Shown: positions 32,934-43,109, counted from the stretch's first letter. The stretch is DNA of 64,000 nucleotides from Candidatus Roslinia caecavium (GCA_904419955.1 CAJFTO010000007.1:1-64000); one strand, 5' to 3'. Notes: a model not told the origin generated them from the letters alone. A program made the numbers and translations.

Positions 32934-34154
32934 ATGGCAAAAGAAAAAGTTGTACTCGCATATTCGGGAGGTTTGGACACTTCTATCATTATTCCCTGGC
33001 TTAAGGAGAACTACGACTACGACGTTATCGCGGTATGCGGCGACGTAGGACAGGGCAAGGAGACCGAGGGGCTTGAGGAGCGCGCTAAGAAAGCCGGCGC
33101 TTCAAAGTTGTATATAGAAGACCTTCGCGACGAGTATGTAGAGGATTATATATTCCCGACGCTCAAGGCGGGAGCGGTATACGAGGGCAAATATCTGCTC
33201 GGAACTTCTCACGCGCGTCCGATAATTGCGAAGAGATTGGTCGAGATAGCTAAGAAGGAAGGCGCGGTAGCCATCTGTCACGGCGCGACCGGCAAGGGCA
33301 ACGACCAGGTACGCTTCGAGCTGACCATAAAGGCGCTCGCTCCGGATGTAAAGATAATCGCTCCGTGGAGAATATGGGATATCAAATCCCGCGAGGACGC
33401 GGTTGACTACGCCGAGGCTCATAATATAGAGATCCCGGTAACGAAGAAGGACTTATATTCAAGAGACAGAAACATCTGGCACATCAGCCACGAGGGCATG
33501 GATCTTGAGGATCCGGCGAACGAGCCTCAGCTCGACAGTCTGCTCAAACTCAGCGTATCGCCTGAGAAAGCGCCTGATAAGCCGACCTATATAACGATAG
33601 GTTTTGAAAAGGGCGTTCCGGTATCTATAGACGGCGAGAAGCTCGATCCGCGTCCGCTGGTCGAAAAGCTCAACGCTTTGGGAGGAGCTAACGGCATAGG
33701 TATCGCAGACATAGTAGAGGACAGACTTGTCGGAATGAAGTCGAGGGGCGTTTACGAGACTCCGGGCGGAACTATTCTCTACGCCGCGCTTCAGGAACTC
33801 GAATATCTCTGCCTCGACCGCGACACTCAGGCGTTTAAGCGTCAGGCCGCGATAAAGTTCGCAGAGCTGGTATACGACGGAAAATGGTTCACGCCGCTCA
33901 GAGAAGCGCTTTCGGCTATGGTCGATTCGATGGAGCAGACAGTGACCGGAGAAGTTAGGATGAAACTGTACAAGGGTCAGGCGACCCCGGCCGGTTCTAA
34001 GTCCAAATATTCGCTCTATAACGAGGACATCGCAAGTTTCGGCGACAGTCACGAGCTCTACAGCCATAAGGACAGCGAAGGCTTTATTAACCTGTTCGGT
34101 CTGCCGCTCAAGGTACGCGCTTTGATGAATAAGAAAAACGAGGAAGAGAAATAG
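32934..34154 (+). CDS. argG: Argininosuccinate synthase
   Basis: A 406-residue enzyme joining citrulline and aspartate with ATP in arginine biosynthesis. Motifs: ATP-binding [15 protein letters not shown] at the N-terminus, [16 protein letters not shown] in the middle, and [14 protein letters not shown]. The sequence is complete with GGAGGT before the ATG. argH follows on the same strand after 248 bases; that interval (34155-34402) shows no gene or clear terminator. Confidence 0.97.
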   Translation: MAKEKVVLAYSGGLDTSIIIPWLKENYDYDVIAVCGDVGQGKETEGLEERAKKAGASKLYIEDLRDEYVEDYIFPTLKAGAVYEGKYLLGTSHARPIIAKRLVEIAKKEGAVAICHGATGKGNDQVRFELTIKALAPDVKIIAPWRIWDIKSREDAVDYAEAHNIEIPVTKKDLYSRDRNIWHISHEGMDLEDPANEPQLDSLLKLSVSPEKAPDKPTYITIGFEKGVPVSIDGEKLDPRPLVEKLNALGGANGIGIADIVEDRLVGMKSRGVYETPGGTILYAALQELEYLCLDRDTQAFKRQAAIKFAELVYDGKWFTPLREALSAMVDSMEQTVTGEVRMKLYKGQATPAGSKSKYSLYNEDIASFGDSHELYSHKDSEGFINLFGLPLKVRALMNKKNEEEK

Positions 34155-34402
34155 AATAAATATTAAGCGTTAGATCGGCTTATATTACGGCGAGACGGAC
34201 GGAAGAGCGCGAGCTTAGACATACTCCGCCCGCCCCGGCGGCGCGAATGCGCGAAAAGCGCTTTCGTATTTGGGCGCAAGCGAAGTCCGCGTTTTAAACG
34301 TACGCCGGGCGGCTCGCGCTGCGGCGTCATTGCGCGTAACTTTGGATCAAGCTGACGCGGACGACGGCGCTAAATATTATTTAAGATGTCAGGAGAAAGC
34401 AT

Positions 34403-35776
34403 ATGAAGTTATGGGGAGGACGTTTTTCGAAATCGACGGACGCGATGGTGGACGACTTCAACTCGTCGATCCGGTTTGACGCGCGGATGTACGCGCAGGA
34501 TATACTCGGAAGCCAGGCGCACGCCGAAATGCTCGGCAGACAGGGGATAATCCCCGAGGAGGACGCCGCGCTGATAGTAAAGACGCTCGGAGAGATAAAA
34601 GAGGATATCGAAAGCGGCAAGGTCGAGTTTGAGATCGACGCCGAGGATATCCATATGAATATTGAGACTATATTGATCTCGCGTATAGGCGACGTGGGCA
34701 AGAAATTGCATACGGGAAGAAGCCGCAACGATCAGGTCGCGCTCGATCTCAGGATGTATCTGAGAGACGAGGTAGACGAAATAGTTAAGGATCTTAATTC
34801 TTTGAAATCTACTATTCTCGATATTGCAGAAGATAATATGGAGACCATAATGCCCGGTTACACTCATCTGCAAAAGGCTCAGCCTATCACGCTCGCGCAC
34901 CATGTAATGGCTTATTATGAGATGTTTAAGAGGGATACCGAGAGACTTGCGGATTGCCGGAGACGTATAAACGTCATGCCGCTCGGCAGCGGCGCGCTCG
35001 CGGGTACTACTTACGATCTCGACAGAGATTTCGTCTGCGATAAGCTGGGATTTGATTCAGTGACGCTCAACAGCTTGGACGGCGTCTCGGACAGGGATTT
35101 TGTACTCGAACTTGCATTTTGCCTGTCAGCGGTAATGATGCACCTCAGCAGATTCTCGGAGGAGATAATACTTTGGAGCTCGCACGAGTTCGCGTTTATA
35201 GAACTGGACGACGCGTACAGCACAGGGTCGAGCATAATGCCGCAGAAGAAGAACCCCGACGTGGCGGAACTCGCCAGAGGCAAGACCGGAAGGGTGTACG
35301 GCTCGCTTATGGGACTTTTAACGATGATGAAGGGCTTGCCGCTCGCATATAATAAAGATATGCAGGAGGATAAGGAGCAGATCTTCGACGCCGTGGACAC
35401 GGTCAAACTGTGCGTTCCGGTCTTTGAGAAGATGATCTCCACAATGAAGATAAAAGCCGATAATATGCTGCACGGCGCCAAGGGCGGTTTTACCAACGCG
35501 ACCGACGTGGCGGACTATCTCGTAAAGCGCGGACTGCCTTTTAGAGACGCGCACGCCGTAGTCGGCAGGATGGTTGCGTACTGTATTGAAAACGATAAGT
35601 ATATAGACGAGTTGAGCATGGACGAGTTCAAGGAGTTTTCACAGCTGTTCGGCGAGGATATATACGACGAGATATCGCTTAAGACCTGCGTGAGCCAGAG
35701 AAAGCTTGTCGGAGGTCCGGCAAAGGAGACCGTTAAGAAGGTCATAGACAATTACAGAAACTCGGAGAAGTCATAA
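34403..35776 (+). CDS. argH: Argininosuccinate lyase
   Basis: A 457-residue fumarase/aspartase-superfamily enzyme, last step of arginine synthesis. Evidence: starts [12 protein letters not shown], has [15 protein letters not shown], the [10 protein letters not shown] segment, and the signature [16 protein letters not shown] with the mobile catalytic serine loop. AGGAGA precedes the ATG. Paired with argG upstream. Other arg genes are not in the window. Confidence 0.97.
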   Translation: MKLWGGRFSKSTDAMVDDFNSSIRFDARMYAQDILGSQAHAEMLGRQGIIPEEDAALIVKTLGEIKEDIESGKVEFEIDAEDIHMNIETILISRIGDVGKKLHTGRSRNDQVALDLRMYLRDEVDEIVKDLNSLKSTILDIAEDNMETIMPGYTHLQKAQPITLAHHVMAYYEMFKRDTERLADCRRRINVMPLGSGALAGTTYDLDRDFVCDKLGFDSVTLNSLDGVSDRDFVLELAFCLSAVMMHLSRFSEEIILWSSHEFAFIELDDAYSTGSSIMPQKKNPDVAELARGKTGRVYGSLMGLLTMMKGLPLAYNKDMQEDKEQIFDAVDTVKLCVPVFEKMISTMKIKADNMLHGAKGGFTNATDVADYLVKRGLPFRDAHAVVGRMVAYCIENDKYIDELSMDEFKEFSQLFGEDIYDEISLKTCVSQRKLVGGPAKETVKKVIDNYRNSEKS

Positions 35777-35912
35777 AATCGGTTTTAAATCGATTCGGAC
35801 AAGGCGCGGCGAGCGTTGAGCCGAGGTAATCAATAAGAAAAAATAAAATGTCGGATTCGTCCGGCGAAAAATATACATAACAAACTTAATTAAAAAAGGA
35901 GAGTAAAGTGAA

Positions 35913-36572
35913 ATGAAAATTTTTGTCGACACAGCCAATGTGGATTATATCCGCGAAGTAAACGACATGGGCGTTATTTGTGGCGTTACGACCAACCCGT
36001 CTCTTATAGCCAAAGAGGGCAGAGACTTTATAGAGGTCGTTAAGGAGATCACGTCGATAGTAGACGGTCCTATCAGCGCGGAGGTAGTCAGCCTCGACAC
36101 TGAAGGCATGGTCAAGGAAGCGCTGGATCTGGTAGAAAAGATAAACAACCCGAATCTGGTAATCAAGATACCGATGATTCCGGCGGGACTCGGAGCGGTC
36201 AAACAGCTCGCGGCTAAGGGAATAAAGACCAACGTCACGTTGATATTCTCCGCGGCTCAGGCGCTTCTGGCGGCTCGCGCGGGAGCTACATACGTAAGCC
36301 CGTTCCTCGGTAGATTGGACGACATTGGCCAGACCGGAATGACTCTTATAGAGGAGATCGTAGACGTATTTGCGGCGGATCCGGATATCAAGACTGAGAT
36401 AATCGCGGCAAGCATAAGAAACCCGCTCCACGTTATAGAAGCGGCGCGTCTCGGCTGCGACATTGCGACTATCCCGTATAACGTTATCATGCAGATGACG
36501 AAACATCCGCTCACGGATATAGGCATAGAGAGATTCTTAAAGGATTGGGAGACCGTTCCTAAGAACAACTAA
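35913..36572 (+). CDS. fsa: Transaldolase-like fructose-6-phosphate aldolase
   Basis: A 219-residue protein of the short TalC/MipB transaldolase group. Motifs: [29 protein letters not shown], the Schiff-base lysine in [44 protein letters not shown] and a short C-terminus. Such proteins act either as transaldolase or as fructose-6-phosphate aldolase; sequence alone does not decide. AAGGAGAG lies before the ATG. Monocistronic, with a terminator after it. Confidence 0.9.
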   Translation: MKIFVDTANVDYIREVNDMGVICGVTTNPSLIAKEGRDFIEVVKEITSIVDGPISAEVVSLDTEGMVKEALDLVEKINNPNLVIKIPMIPAGLGAVKQLAAKGIKTNVTLIFSAAQALLAARAGATYVSPFLGRLDDIGQTGMTLIEEIVDVFAADPDIKTEIIAASIRNPLHVIEAARLGCDIATIPYNVIMQMTKHPLTDIGIERFLKDWETVPKNN

Positions 36573-36637
36573 TAGGCTGCTTAACTAATAAGCTGAGATA
36601 AAGTCAGAGCTGGGGGGCCGTCCGGATTAAACGTTCG

Positions 36638-36663
36638 GCCGGTATTCTCCCGGCTCTTTTTTT
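36638..36663 (+). terminator. Terminator of fsa
   Basis: GCCGG-loop-CCGGC followed by TCTTTTTTT; an overlapping alternative stem pairs upstream GGCCG with CGGCC. It ends the plus-strand transcription. Confidence 0.75.
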
Positions 36664-37020
36664 GCGCTAAAAGCCGGACGAAAGAGGAGCGGACGGAAAA
36701 TACAAGCGGGATAACCGCTTTTTCATCGGCTCTGTTTTTTGTATCAAACCGAAGGAGCGGAAGAAGAGGAGTTGTATTAGAGATAACGGCGCGTAAAACG
36801 ATGTAAAGTCGAGCGGAACGTTTGAGACGTTCGAAGTTGTCTTATATCGGACGCACAACTGACCGCAAATTGCTGTTAATATGCAAAGACACGAGATCCG
36901 CTTCAGTTTTCTGCGAAATGTTTTTAAATAGAGAAGTTTATCGTCAGGTTATAGATGATTAGGATGTATCGAGCGGCGCAAAAGCCAGCGCAAAGATACT
37001 TGGAACTTGTAAAAAGAAAA
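36664..37020. other. Intergenic region without a gene
   Basis: Between two terminators of convergent genes. A 63-codon minus-strand frame lies here but has no ribosome binding site and no resemblance to a protein family. No repeat of the MITE type and no RNA gene recognised. Confidence 0.45.
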
Positions 37021-37057
37021 TAATAAAAGCCGCTGTTTATCTCAAAACAACGGCTTT
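37021..37057 (-). terminator. Terminator of secDF
   Basis: AAAGCCG(T)TGTTTT and AAACAGCGGCTTT form a long stem on the minus strand followed by TATTATTTTC. It may also act on the plus strand (ends CTTTATTTG). Confidence 0.75.
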
Positions 37058-37094
37058 ATTTGATAAATATTCAAATTTAAATAATGAATATCGA

Positions 37095-38318
37095 TTATTT
37101 TTTCTTTCCGCCTTTGGCGTTCTTGCTGTTTGCAGCCGCGTTATTTCTCTTAGCCGTAACAGCGGAATCTCTCCAAGTCGCCCATAACGGACCGGAGATA
37201 AATACCGACGAATAGAAACCGAATACGATACCTATGATGATAGGCAGCGCGAACGCCTGTATCGACTGAACGCCCAGGATATAGACCATACCTATCGTCA
37301 GCAGCGTCGTTACCGTGGTGTTGATAGAACGCGTCATGGTCTGCAAGATACTCGTGTTCGCGATCTCCGCGTAGGTTTCCTTTCTCGAATGACGCGTGTT
37401 CTCACGGATTCTGTCCATGATGACGATCGTGTTATTGATAGAATAACCGAGAACCGTCAGGACCGCGGCGATAAAGTTGATGTTTACCGACCACTGAAGC
37501 AGCGAGTACAGTCCGAGCAACAGCAATACGTCGTGTACAAGCGCGATAATAGCGACGCAGCCCGAAGTAAATTCAAATCTGATCGTTACATAGATCAGTA
37601 TACCCGCGCACGCGAGCAGCGACATCCACAGCGCCGAACGCGCAAGCTCCTGACCGGAAGACGGCGAGATAACGTCCATGCTCTTAAGTCTTGCTCCGCT
37701 TAAGAGATCGGCGCTTGCGTCCGCAGTCGTATCTGTAGCAGCAGTCTCATCGGTGGTTGCCGCGGCGTCAGTGTCCGCAGCAGCGGCGTCCTCGGTCGTA
37801 GCTTCCGTTGTATCAGCAGTTGCGGCGTCCTCAGTCGTAGCTTCCGCGGTGTCCGCAGTTGCGGCGTCCTCAGTCGTAGCGTCCGCGGTATCGGCAGTAG
37901 TCGCGTCAGTTGCAGCCGCCGTATCAGTTGTTTCCGTAGCCGTAGCGTCCGTCGAAGCCGCGTCGGTTACAGGAGCGCCGTACTGAGCCTCGAGAGCCTG
38001 GGTTACAGCGTCGCGCGTTTCGTTTGAGTAGGTATTTCTCTCTTCGTCTGTAAGACCGTTTTCATAGCCTATTTTAATGATGACCTCGTTACCTGATTTC
38101 TGCACCGAAGAAGCGGTCCTGCCATCCAGCGAGCCGTTGACGATCTGTTCTACGTCGGCGGTTGTGAAGTCGCCGGCTATCTCGTAAGTCAGCGCTATAC
38201 CGCCGGCAAAGTCGGTGTCGAGGTTAAAACCTCTGAATATGAGAGAGATTATGCTGATAACCGACAACACTATGGATATAGTAAAGAACACCCATTTATG
38301 CTTAACTATGTTTACCAT
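37095..38318 (-). CDS. secF: Protein translocase subunit SecF with Ala/Thr/Asp insertion
   Basis: About 407 residues. Transmembrane helix 1 (about 10-28) is followed by the SecF motif DTDFAGGIALTYE and the external P1 domain. Then comes an insertion (about 119-201) made almost only of Ala, Thr, Asp and Glu in near-repeats such as ATTEDAATADTAE. After it SGARLKSMDVISPSSGQELARSA leads into five C-terminal helices, including TVLGYSINNTIVIMDRIREN (family D6-type signature). SecF works with SecD to drive late protein export using the proton or sodium gradient. The ATG at 38318 overlaps the SecD stop by one base; an upstream in-frame start would extend into secD. The insertion is absent from usual SecF proteins. 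Confidence 0.93.
   Translation of the reverse strand: MVNIVKHKWVFFTISIVLSVISIISLIFRGFNLDTDFAGGIALTYEIAGDFTTADVEQIVNGSLDGRTASSVQKSGNEVIIKIGYENGLTDEERNTYSNETRDAVTQALEAQYGAPVTDAASTDATATETTDTAAATDATTADTADATTEDAATADTAEATTEDAATADTTEATTEDAAAADTDAAATTDETAATDTTADASADLLSGARLKSMDVISPSSGQELARSALWMSLLACAGILIYVTIRFEFTSGCVAIIALVHDVLLLLGLYSLLQWSVNINFIAAVLTVLGYSINNTIVIMDRIRENTRHSRKETYAEIANTSILQTMTRSINTTVTTLLTIGMVYILGVQSIQAFALPIIIGIVFGFYSSVFISGPLWATWRDSAVTAKRNNAAANSKNAKGGKKK
37716..37964 (-). repeat. Degenerate tandem repeat encoding the SecF insertion
   Basis: About 249 bases of imperfect repeats, with units around 39 bases encoding variants of ATTEDAATADTAE. The insertion has no Lys, Arg or aromatic residue and is strongly acidic. 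Unit copy number is expected to vary between strains. Confidence 0.75.
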
Positions 38319-39628
38319 TACGCCTCTCCCCCTTTCAGGCTTTCGCCGTTTTCTTTCTTTTTGTTTATGCCATAAAGCCATAAATTCTTAACGTTCATAC
38401 CGATCATCTGTCTGAGCAATAGTCTTGTTACGAAAATAGCTGAAATCATCGAAATGACTACGCCCAAAAGCAACGTCATACCGAAACCTTTTATAGTACC
38501 GGTACCGAGCCACCAAAGGATAGCGGCCGAGATGATCGTGGTCACGTTAGAGTCTATAACTGCGGCTAACGCTCTGTGGAAGCCGGCCTCTACCGCGCTT
38601 CTTACAGTCTTGCCGAGCTTAAGTTCCTCTTTGATACGCTCAAATATAACGACGTTCGCGTCTACCGCCATACCTATTGCCAGTATGATACCGGCTATAC
38701 CCGGAAGCGTCAGGTTGACGTGGAATACCGAAAGTATTATGAACGTAACGGAGATATAGAACAAAAGGGCTATATCCGCCATCAGACCGAGCAGACGGTA
38801 AATAACGAGCATGAACAGCATAACCAGGATCATACCTATGACGCCAGCGAGTATCGCCTGGCTGAGGGCCTCTTCGCCGAGCGTCGCGCTTACTACTCTG
38901 ACCTCGTCCGGCTGGAGCGTAAACGGAAGCTGACCCGACTTGATGTTAGCGGCTAAAGAGTTAGCCTCCTCGGCCGTAAAGTCGCCGGTTATAACGCAGG
39001 TGTCCGAATCTATCTGCTCTCTTACGCTGGGCGCGGTGAGAACCTGACCGTCCATCATGATCGCGATATAGTTAGTTCCCTGCGACGCTTGAGCCGCTAC
39101 CTCCGCGGTAGCCGCCGCGAACTTCTGGCGGCCTTCGTCGGTCAGTTCGAGAGTGATGTAATATGAATTCTGGGATACTCCCTGCTCCGTCTGACCGTAT
39201 TCGGCTCTGGCGTCGCTAACGTCGCTTCCCGACATTATGATATTACCGGCCGCGTCCTGGAATTCGAGCTGAGCCGTAGCTCCGAGCGTATCCACCGCCT
39301 GCTCCGAATCCTGTACGTCCGGCAGTTCGACTCTTATTTTATCCGAGCCTTGCTGCGTAACGCTTGCTTCCGTGTATCCCTGGAAGTCAAGACGCTGTCT
39401 TAACATGTTAACCGCAGTGTCCATATCGTCCTCGGACGGGCTGTCCGTCTGCGCTTTAAACACGATAACGGTTCCGCCTTTGAGATCCAGACCCTGGGTT
39501 ATTCCGTCGCTGTCGGTTATACCGGGAAATCTTACCGTATTGGTAAAATCAAGTCCGAATAAGCCGACATACAAAAGCGCGGCTATTACAACGATAATCG
39601 CCGCAAACTTTACCAAACTTCTGGACAA
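38318..39628 (-). CDS. secD: Protein translocase subunit SecD
   Basis: A 436-residue membrane protein: one N-terminal helix (about 7-25), DSDGITQGLDLKGGTVIVF, external P1/P4-like domain (about 45-260) with TLGATAQLEFQD, and five C-terminal helices including ILAIGMAVDANVVIFERIKEEL, the SecD signature. It starts with TTG at 39628 behind a strong AAGGAGGAG. Its stop overlaps secF. Together with YajC (43197) it forms the accessory complex of the Sec translocon. Here the sec genes are split by the SCIFF cassette. Confidence 0.95.
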   Translation of the reverse strand: MSRSLVKFAAIIVVIAALLYVGLFGLDFTNTVRFPGITDSDGITQGLDLKGGTVIVFKAQTDSPSEDDMDTAVNMLRQRLDFQGYTEASVTQQGSDKIRVELPDVQDSEQAVDTLGATAQLEFQDAAGNIIMSGSDVSDARAEYGQTEQGVSQNSYYITLELTDEGRQKFAAATAEVAAQASQGTNYIAIMMDGQVLTAPSVREQIDSDTCVITGDFTAEEANSLAANIKSGQLPFTLQPDEVRVVSATLGEEALSQAILAGVIGMILVMLFMLVIYRLLGLMADIALLFYISVTFIILSVFHVNLTLPGIAGIILAIGMAVDANVVIFERIKEELKLGKTVRSAVEAGFHRALAAVIDSNVTTIISAAILWWLGTGTIKGFGMTLLLGVVISMISAIFVTRLLLRQMIGMNVKNLWLYGINKKKENGESLKGGEA

Positions 39629-39860
39629 TTTTTTCTCCTCCTTAAGTTAAGCCGGCTTGCGTCGGCTGTATTGAATATAAAATTTAATTATTTTTTCTGA
39701 AAAAATCTTAGCTTAATTTTACATAAAGCTAAAAATATACGATAGTTTTACAGATGAAAACGTACCCATATATCGACATATTATAGCCTCTATCAGAGTT
39801 TTAGTCAAGAGATATGGCCGAATTGTTAACAAAATTTAAAAGAAGAAAAATTGCAGCATA

Positions 39861-40034
39861 GCGATTAGAGATTAGCGAACAGATGTTAGGAGGCAAAACG
39901 GGATTCGTTAACGCCGAACGGGAACGTATGCGGAATAGGAATACTATATTTTTCTATAACGCTACACAAACCGTTTCAACGCTACAACTCCGTTCTTAGC
40001 GCTAATCGCCAATCTCTAATCCTTAATCCCTACG
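39861..40034. repeat. MITE-like intergenic repeat, copy D (reverse orientation)
   Basis: About 174 bp lying between the HD gene and secD. Ends GCGATTAGAGATTAG (left) and CAATCTCTAATCCTTAATCCC (right) are inverted repeats. Its centre has ATATTTTTCTATAACGCT (39946-39963), the complement of the AGCCGCATAGAAAAATAA core of copies A to C, so it is inverted relative to them. The remaining 39629-39860 is A/T-rich with no gene. Confidence 0.7.
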
Positions 40035-40037
40035 GCG

Positions 40038-40796
40038 CTACATCAGTTTTGTATCGTTGATCATAAGTTCGAAGACGCCGTTTATGGCCTCCGCGGCTTT
40101 TTTGCACATGACCATTCTGCCTAAGAATATCTCGAAATATTCGGAGACCGGACAGATGTCGGTGTTGATCGTAAGGTCGAGGGTTATCTTTCTGTTGTTT
40201 ATATGCACGTCGGTCTCGACCGCCGCGTAGTTGACTCTGTCGTGGATGTCGAAGGTGGAGTAGTCGCGGTTCTTGACCCGGCTCCTGCGCACGTCGGTCT
40301 TATCCGCGATTATCAGCGCGGACGCGAGCTGGTTCACCGGCGTTCCGCTGCCCTCGTCGTGGTTGCCGATCGCCGCGATTATCTTCGCTATCTCGTTCGG
40401 GTCCATGCCGAGCCTCGTGAGTATGCTAAACGCCATGACCGCGCTGGTCTGGGCGTGGTCCATGCGGTTTACGACGTTGCCGATGTCGTGCATATATCCC
40501 GCTATTCGCCCCAGCTCCGCCGTCCTCTTGTCGTAGCCGAACGCCGTCAGAATATTATAAGCGACCTTGGCGACCCTTTGGGCGTGGAGCAATGAATGGT
40601 TGGTGTAGCCGAGCGTTCCGAGATACTTGTCGCCCTTTTCGAGATAGGTCTTTATCTCCTTGTTCTTTACAATATCGTGAAAAGTTATGAGCTTTTTTTC
40701 GTCGGAGCCGCCGGTCTTGCTCTCGGTTTGTTCCGGACTTTGCTCCGAAGTAGCGCTTTCGGTTATTTCAGACCTGAGATCAAATTCGCCGTTCAC
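40038..40796 (-). CDS. HD-domain phosphohydrolase beside the SCIFF genes
   Basis: A 252-residue protein. The first 35 residues are low-complexity Ser/Glu/Thr. Then a full HD domain: H in NHSLLHAQRV, the HD pair in AGYMHDIGNVVN, later H in MDHAQTS and GNHDEGSG, and the last Asp in ALIIADKTDVRRSR. HD enzymes hydrolyse phosphate esters of nucleotides; the substrate is unknown. It follows the SCIFF maturase by 58 bases on the same strand, as often seen in Clostridia, so it may be part of that locus. Confidence 0.85.
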   Translation of the reverse strand: MNGEFDLRSEITESATSEQSPEQTESKTGGSDEKKLITFHDIVKNKEIKTYLEKGDKYLGTLGYTNHSLLHAQRVAKVAYNILTAFGYDKRTAELGRIAGYMHDIGNVVNRMDHAQTSAVMAFSILTRLGMDPNEIAKIIAAIGNHDEGSGTPVNQLASALIIADKTDVRRSRVKNRDYSTFDIHDRVNYAAVETDVHINNRKITLDLTINTDICPVSEYFEIFLGRMVMCKKAAEAINGVFELMINDTKLM

Positions 40797-40854
40797 AGAG
40801 AGTTCCCCCTTTCTGAATCGATTCGACTATGTTTTCAGTTTCAGGCGAGGCGGC

Positions 40855-42246
40855 TCAGTCCCACTCCGCCTCGACCGCTTTAGCGTAAAGACTGCATTCT
40901 ACCCGCTTCCTCTCAAGGTCGCAGCTTATCTCGTGCGGCCGGTTGATGTCGCCGCTGAGCAGACAGGCGTTGGCCATACAGCCGCCGCTGCAATAGAATT
41001 TGGCGAAGCAGTCCCTGCATTTCGGCTTTGTATACACGTTGCAGCTTTCAAACGTATTTCTTATATCTTTATCGATCTCGCCGCCGTCTAAGATATTCCC
41101 CATCTTATATTCGGGCGTTCCGACAAATTGGTGACAGGGGTATATATCCCCGTTCGGAGCCACGGCCAGGTACTCGCAGCCCGCGCCGCAGCCGGAGAGA
41201 CGCTTGATCACGCAGGGACCCTGCTCGAGGTCTATCATAAAGTGGAAGAAGTTGAAGCCGCGCCCCTCTTTGCGCCGTTTTAAATACTCCTCGACCAATT
41301 TTTCGTATTCTTTGTATATAGTCGGCAGATCTTCCTCGGACAGCGCGTAGTCCTCGTCGGGGCCGCACACCACCGGCTCGACCGAGGTCTGCTTAAAGCC
41401 GAGATCGGCAAGATGCAAAACGTCGTTGGAAAAATCCAGGTTGTATTTCGTGAACGTGCCGCGCACGTAATAGTTGTCCTGGTTCCTGCTCTCGGCGACC
41501 TTGAGGAATTTGGGAACGATCTGATCGTAAGAGCCGGAGCCGTCGGCGCGGTATCTCACGCGGTCGTTTACTTCCTTTCTGCCGTCGATCGAGAGCACTA
41601 TGTTGGACATCTCCTTATTTATGTACTCGAGCTTATCGTCGTTCAGGAGCAGACCGTTGGTAGTTATAGTGAACCTGAAGTTCTTATCGTGTATTTTCTC
41701 CTGCTCTCTTGCGTACTCGACTATCTCTTTGACTGCGTCGAAGTTCATCAGCGGTTCGCCGCCGAAGAAATCGACCTCGAGATTCCTGCGTTTGCCCGAA
41801 TTTTTTATCAGGAAATCCATCGCCCGTTTTCCGGTCTCGGCGCTCATAAGCTCGCGCTGAGCGTGGTAGGCGCCCTCGTCGGCGAAGCAGTATTTGCAAC
41901 GCAGATTACAGTCGTGAGAAATGTGCAGACAGAGAGCTTTTACCGGCGACTGTTTTTTCATATTCACGGCAATGTCGGCGTATACGTCGTCGGAGAAGAG
42001 CGTTTCGTTTTTGTACAGCTCGTATATCTCAGAGTAAGCCTCGGCTATGTCGCTTGCGTCGCATTCGCCCGCAAAGCCTTCCTTTATGAATTCGGGAACG
42101 GCTTCGGTCGGTTTGAAACCGTCGTCGTTTATCTTATTTTCGATCGCGTTTATCATGTCGTAACTCAGCTTATCAACCACGTGTATGCAGCCGCTGTTTA
42201 CGTCGAGCGATATATATTTTCCGTTTAATTCAAATGAATGTACCAT
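40855..42246 (-). CDS. scfB: SCIFF radical-SAM thioether maturase
   Basis: A 463-residue radical SAM enzyme. N-terminal region (about 1-105) resembles a peptide-binding RRE-like part; the radical SAM core has CNLRCKYC (CX3CX2C) near 117-124, then FFGGEPLMNF and TTNGLLL. The C-terminal SPASM domain supplies cysteines for two auxiliary clusters (CGAGCEYLAV, CHQF, CRDCFAKFYCSGGCMANAC). Enzymes of this family install thioether links between cysteines and nearby residues of the six-cysteine peptide encoded immediately upstream at 42326-42466. It may be named ScfB/CteB in characterised relatives. Confidence 0.93.
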   Translation of the reverse strand: MVHSFELNGKYISLDVNSGCIHVVDKLSYDMINAIENKINDDGFKPTEAVPEFIKEGFAGECDASDIAEAYSEIYELYKNETLFSDDVYADIAVNMKKQSPVKALCLHISHDCNLRCKYCFADEGAYHAQRELMSAETGKRAMDFLIKNSGKRRNLEVDFFGGEPLMNFDAVKEIVEYAREQEKIHDKNFRFTITTNGLLLNDDKLEYINKEMSNIVLSIDGRKEVNDRVRYRADGSGSYDQIVPKFLKVAESRNQDNYYVRGTFTKYNLDFSNDVLHLADLGFKQTSVEPVVCGPDEDYALSEEDLPTIYKEYEKLVEEYLKRRKEGRGFNFFHFMIDLEQGPCVIKRLSGCGAGCEYLAVAPNGDIYPCHQFVGTPEYKMGNILDGGEIDKDIRNTFESCNVYTKPKCRDCFAKFYCSGGCMANACLLSGDINRPHEISCDLERKRVECSLYAKAVEAEWD

Positions 42247-42325
42247 TTAATTTATCTCCTTAAACACAAAAGCGGACGTCCACGTGAGGGCGGACGTCCA
42301 ACTTGATTAAATTTTAGATTTTAAG

Positions 42326-42466
42326 TTATGCCTGTTCGCATTTCTGGTTAGCTACGGTGCAAGAGGTCTTGCAAGCCGACTGACACGATGTCTGGCATTC
42401 GCCGCAGCCGCCTTTTGCCGCGCTCTTTTTAAGCGTCGCTTGATTTAAAGTCTTTATTCTTTTCAT
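42326..42466 (-). CDS. scfA: SCIFF: six-cysteine peptide, ribosomal natural product precursor
   Basis: A 46-residue peptide that starts MKRIKTLNQATLKK and ends TVANQKCEQA. It has exactly six cysteines at positions 21, 24, 28, 32, 36 and 43 in the second half, each within a few residues of Ser, Thr or Ala acceptors. The leader half is basic and Lys-rich. This is the conserved Six Cysteines in Forty-Five peptide of Clostridia, substrate of the radical-SAM maturase in the next gene. GGAG lies seven to ten bases before its ATG. Its biological role is still unknown, although it is almost universal in Clostridia. The 80-base gap to the maturase gene may allow different expression levels. Confidence 0.95.
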   Translation of the reverse strand: MKRIKTLNQATLKKSAAKGGCGECQTSCQSACKTSCTVANQKCEQA

Positions 42467-42593
42467 GTTAAACGTCTCCTATCTTTAGTTTAAAATAGTT
42501 TAAAATTATGCCCTAACTTATTCTAACAAAAAACGCCGTAAATTTCAAGTACAAATACAAAATTCAGCAATAAATAATAAGAATTTATACCGG

Positions 42594-43109
42594 TTATTTT
42601 TTCTTAGGCGAACTCGAGCCGCCCGAGCGTTTTTTCTTGCTTGATTTTTTCTTAGATGATTTTTTGTTTATTCCAATCACGCCGCCGAGAGCGCCCACGC
42701 CGCCGCATAGGATAAAGTTGGCTATTATCGCCGGCGAGAAATAGAACTGTTTGTATACGGCCGCGCTTATAAGATAAACGACCAAAGCGTATACGATCCC
42801 GGCGGCAAGTCCGGATATAAGTCCGTTTTTGCGCATTATCCGAGCGGATACGTAGCCGGATATGAATATGCACAAAGCCGCCGCGCCTATGACGCAGCCG
42901 CTGAGTATTTCGGCGCTCGGCGTGAAATAGACGGCGAGGACTGAGAGCAAAAAAAGGAGCGCGAGCGTTATCAATAATGAAACAAACACTCCTTTTATCA
43001 CGGGGAAAACGCTCGGTTTTTTGTTATCCTCAGTCTGCGCGCCGTCCGCCGAGCCGCCTAAAAACGCAATGTCCTTTATCTCTTTGGAATTACCGTTTGG
43101 GTTAGTCAT
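42594..43109 (-). CDS. TIGR04086 family membrane protein
   Basis: A 171-residue membrane protein with four hydrophobic helices (about 38-64, 70-92, 98-122 and 127-147) and a strongly basic Lys/Ser-rich tail (SSKKKSSKKKRSGG). The pattern and place between yajC and the SCIFF gene match the TIGR04086 family, which is conserved beside SCIFF in Clostridia. Its function is not known; it may help export or anchor the modified peptide. About 130 bases separate it from the SCIFF gene. Confidence 0.85.
   Translation of the reverse strand: MTNPNGNSKEIKDIAFLGGSADGAQTEDNKKPSVFPVIKGVFVSLLITLALLFLLSVLAVYFTPSAEILSGCVIGAAALCIFISGYVSARIMRKNGLISGLAAGIVYALVVYLISAAVYKQFYFSPAIIANFILCGGVGALGGVIGINKKSSKKKSSKKKRSGGSSSPKKK

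Noticed and set aside
36667-36858. 63-codon minus-strand gene in the fsa-secF gap
   Set aside because: No ribosome binding site or family resemblance; partly overlaps the fsa terminator region.
37678-37986. Plus-strand Ala/Val/Ser-rich frame within secF
   Set aside because: It is the complement of the Ala/Thr/Asp repeat, with no start signal; secF on the other strand explains it.
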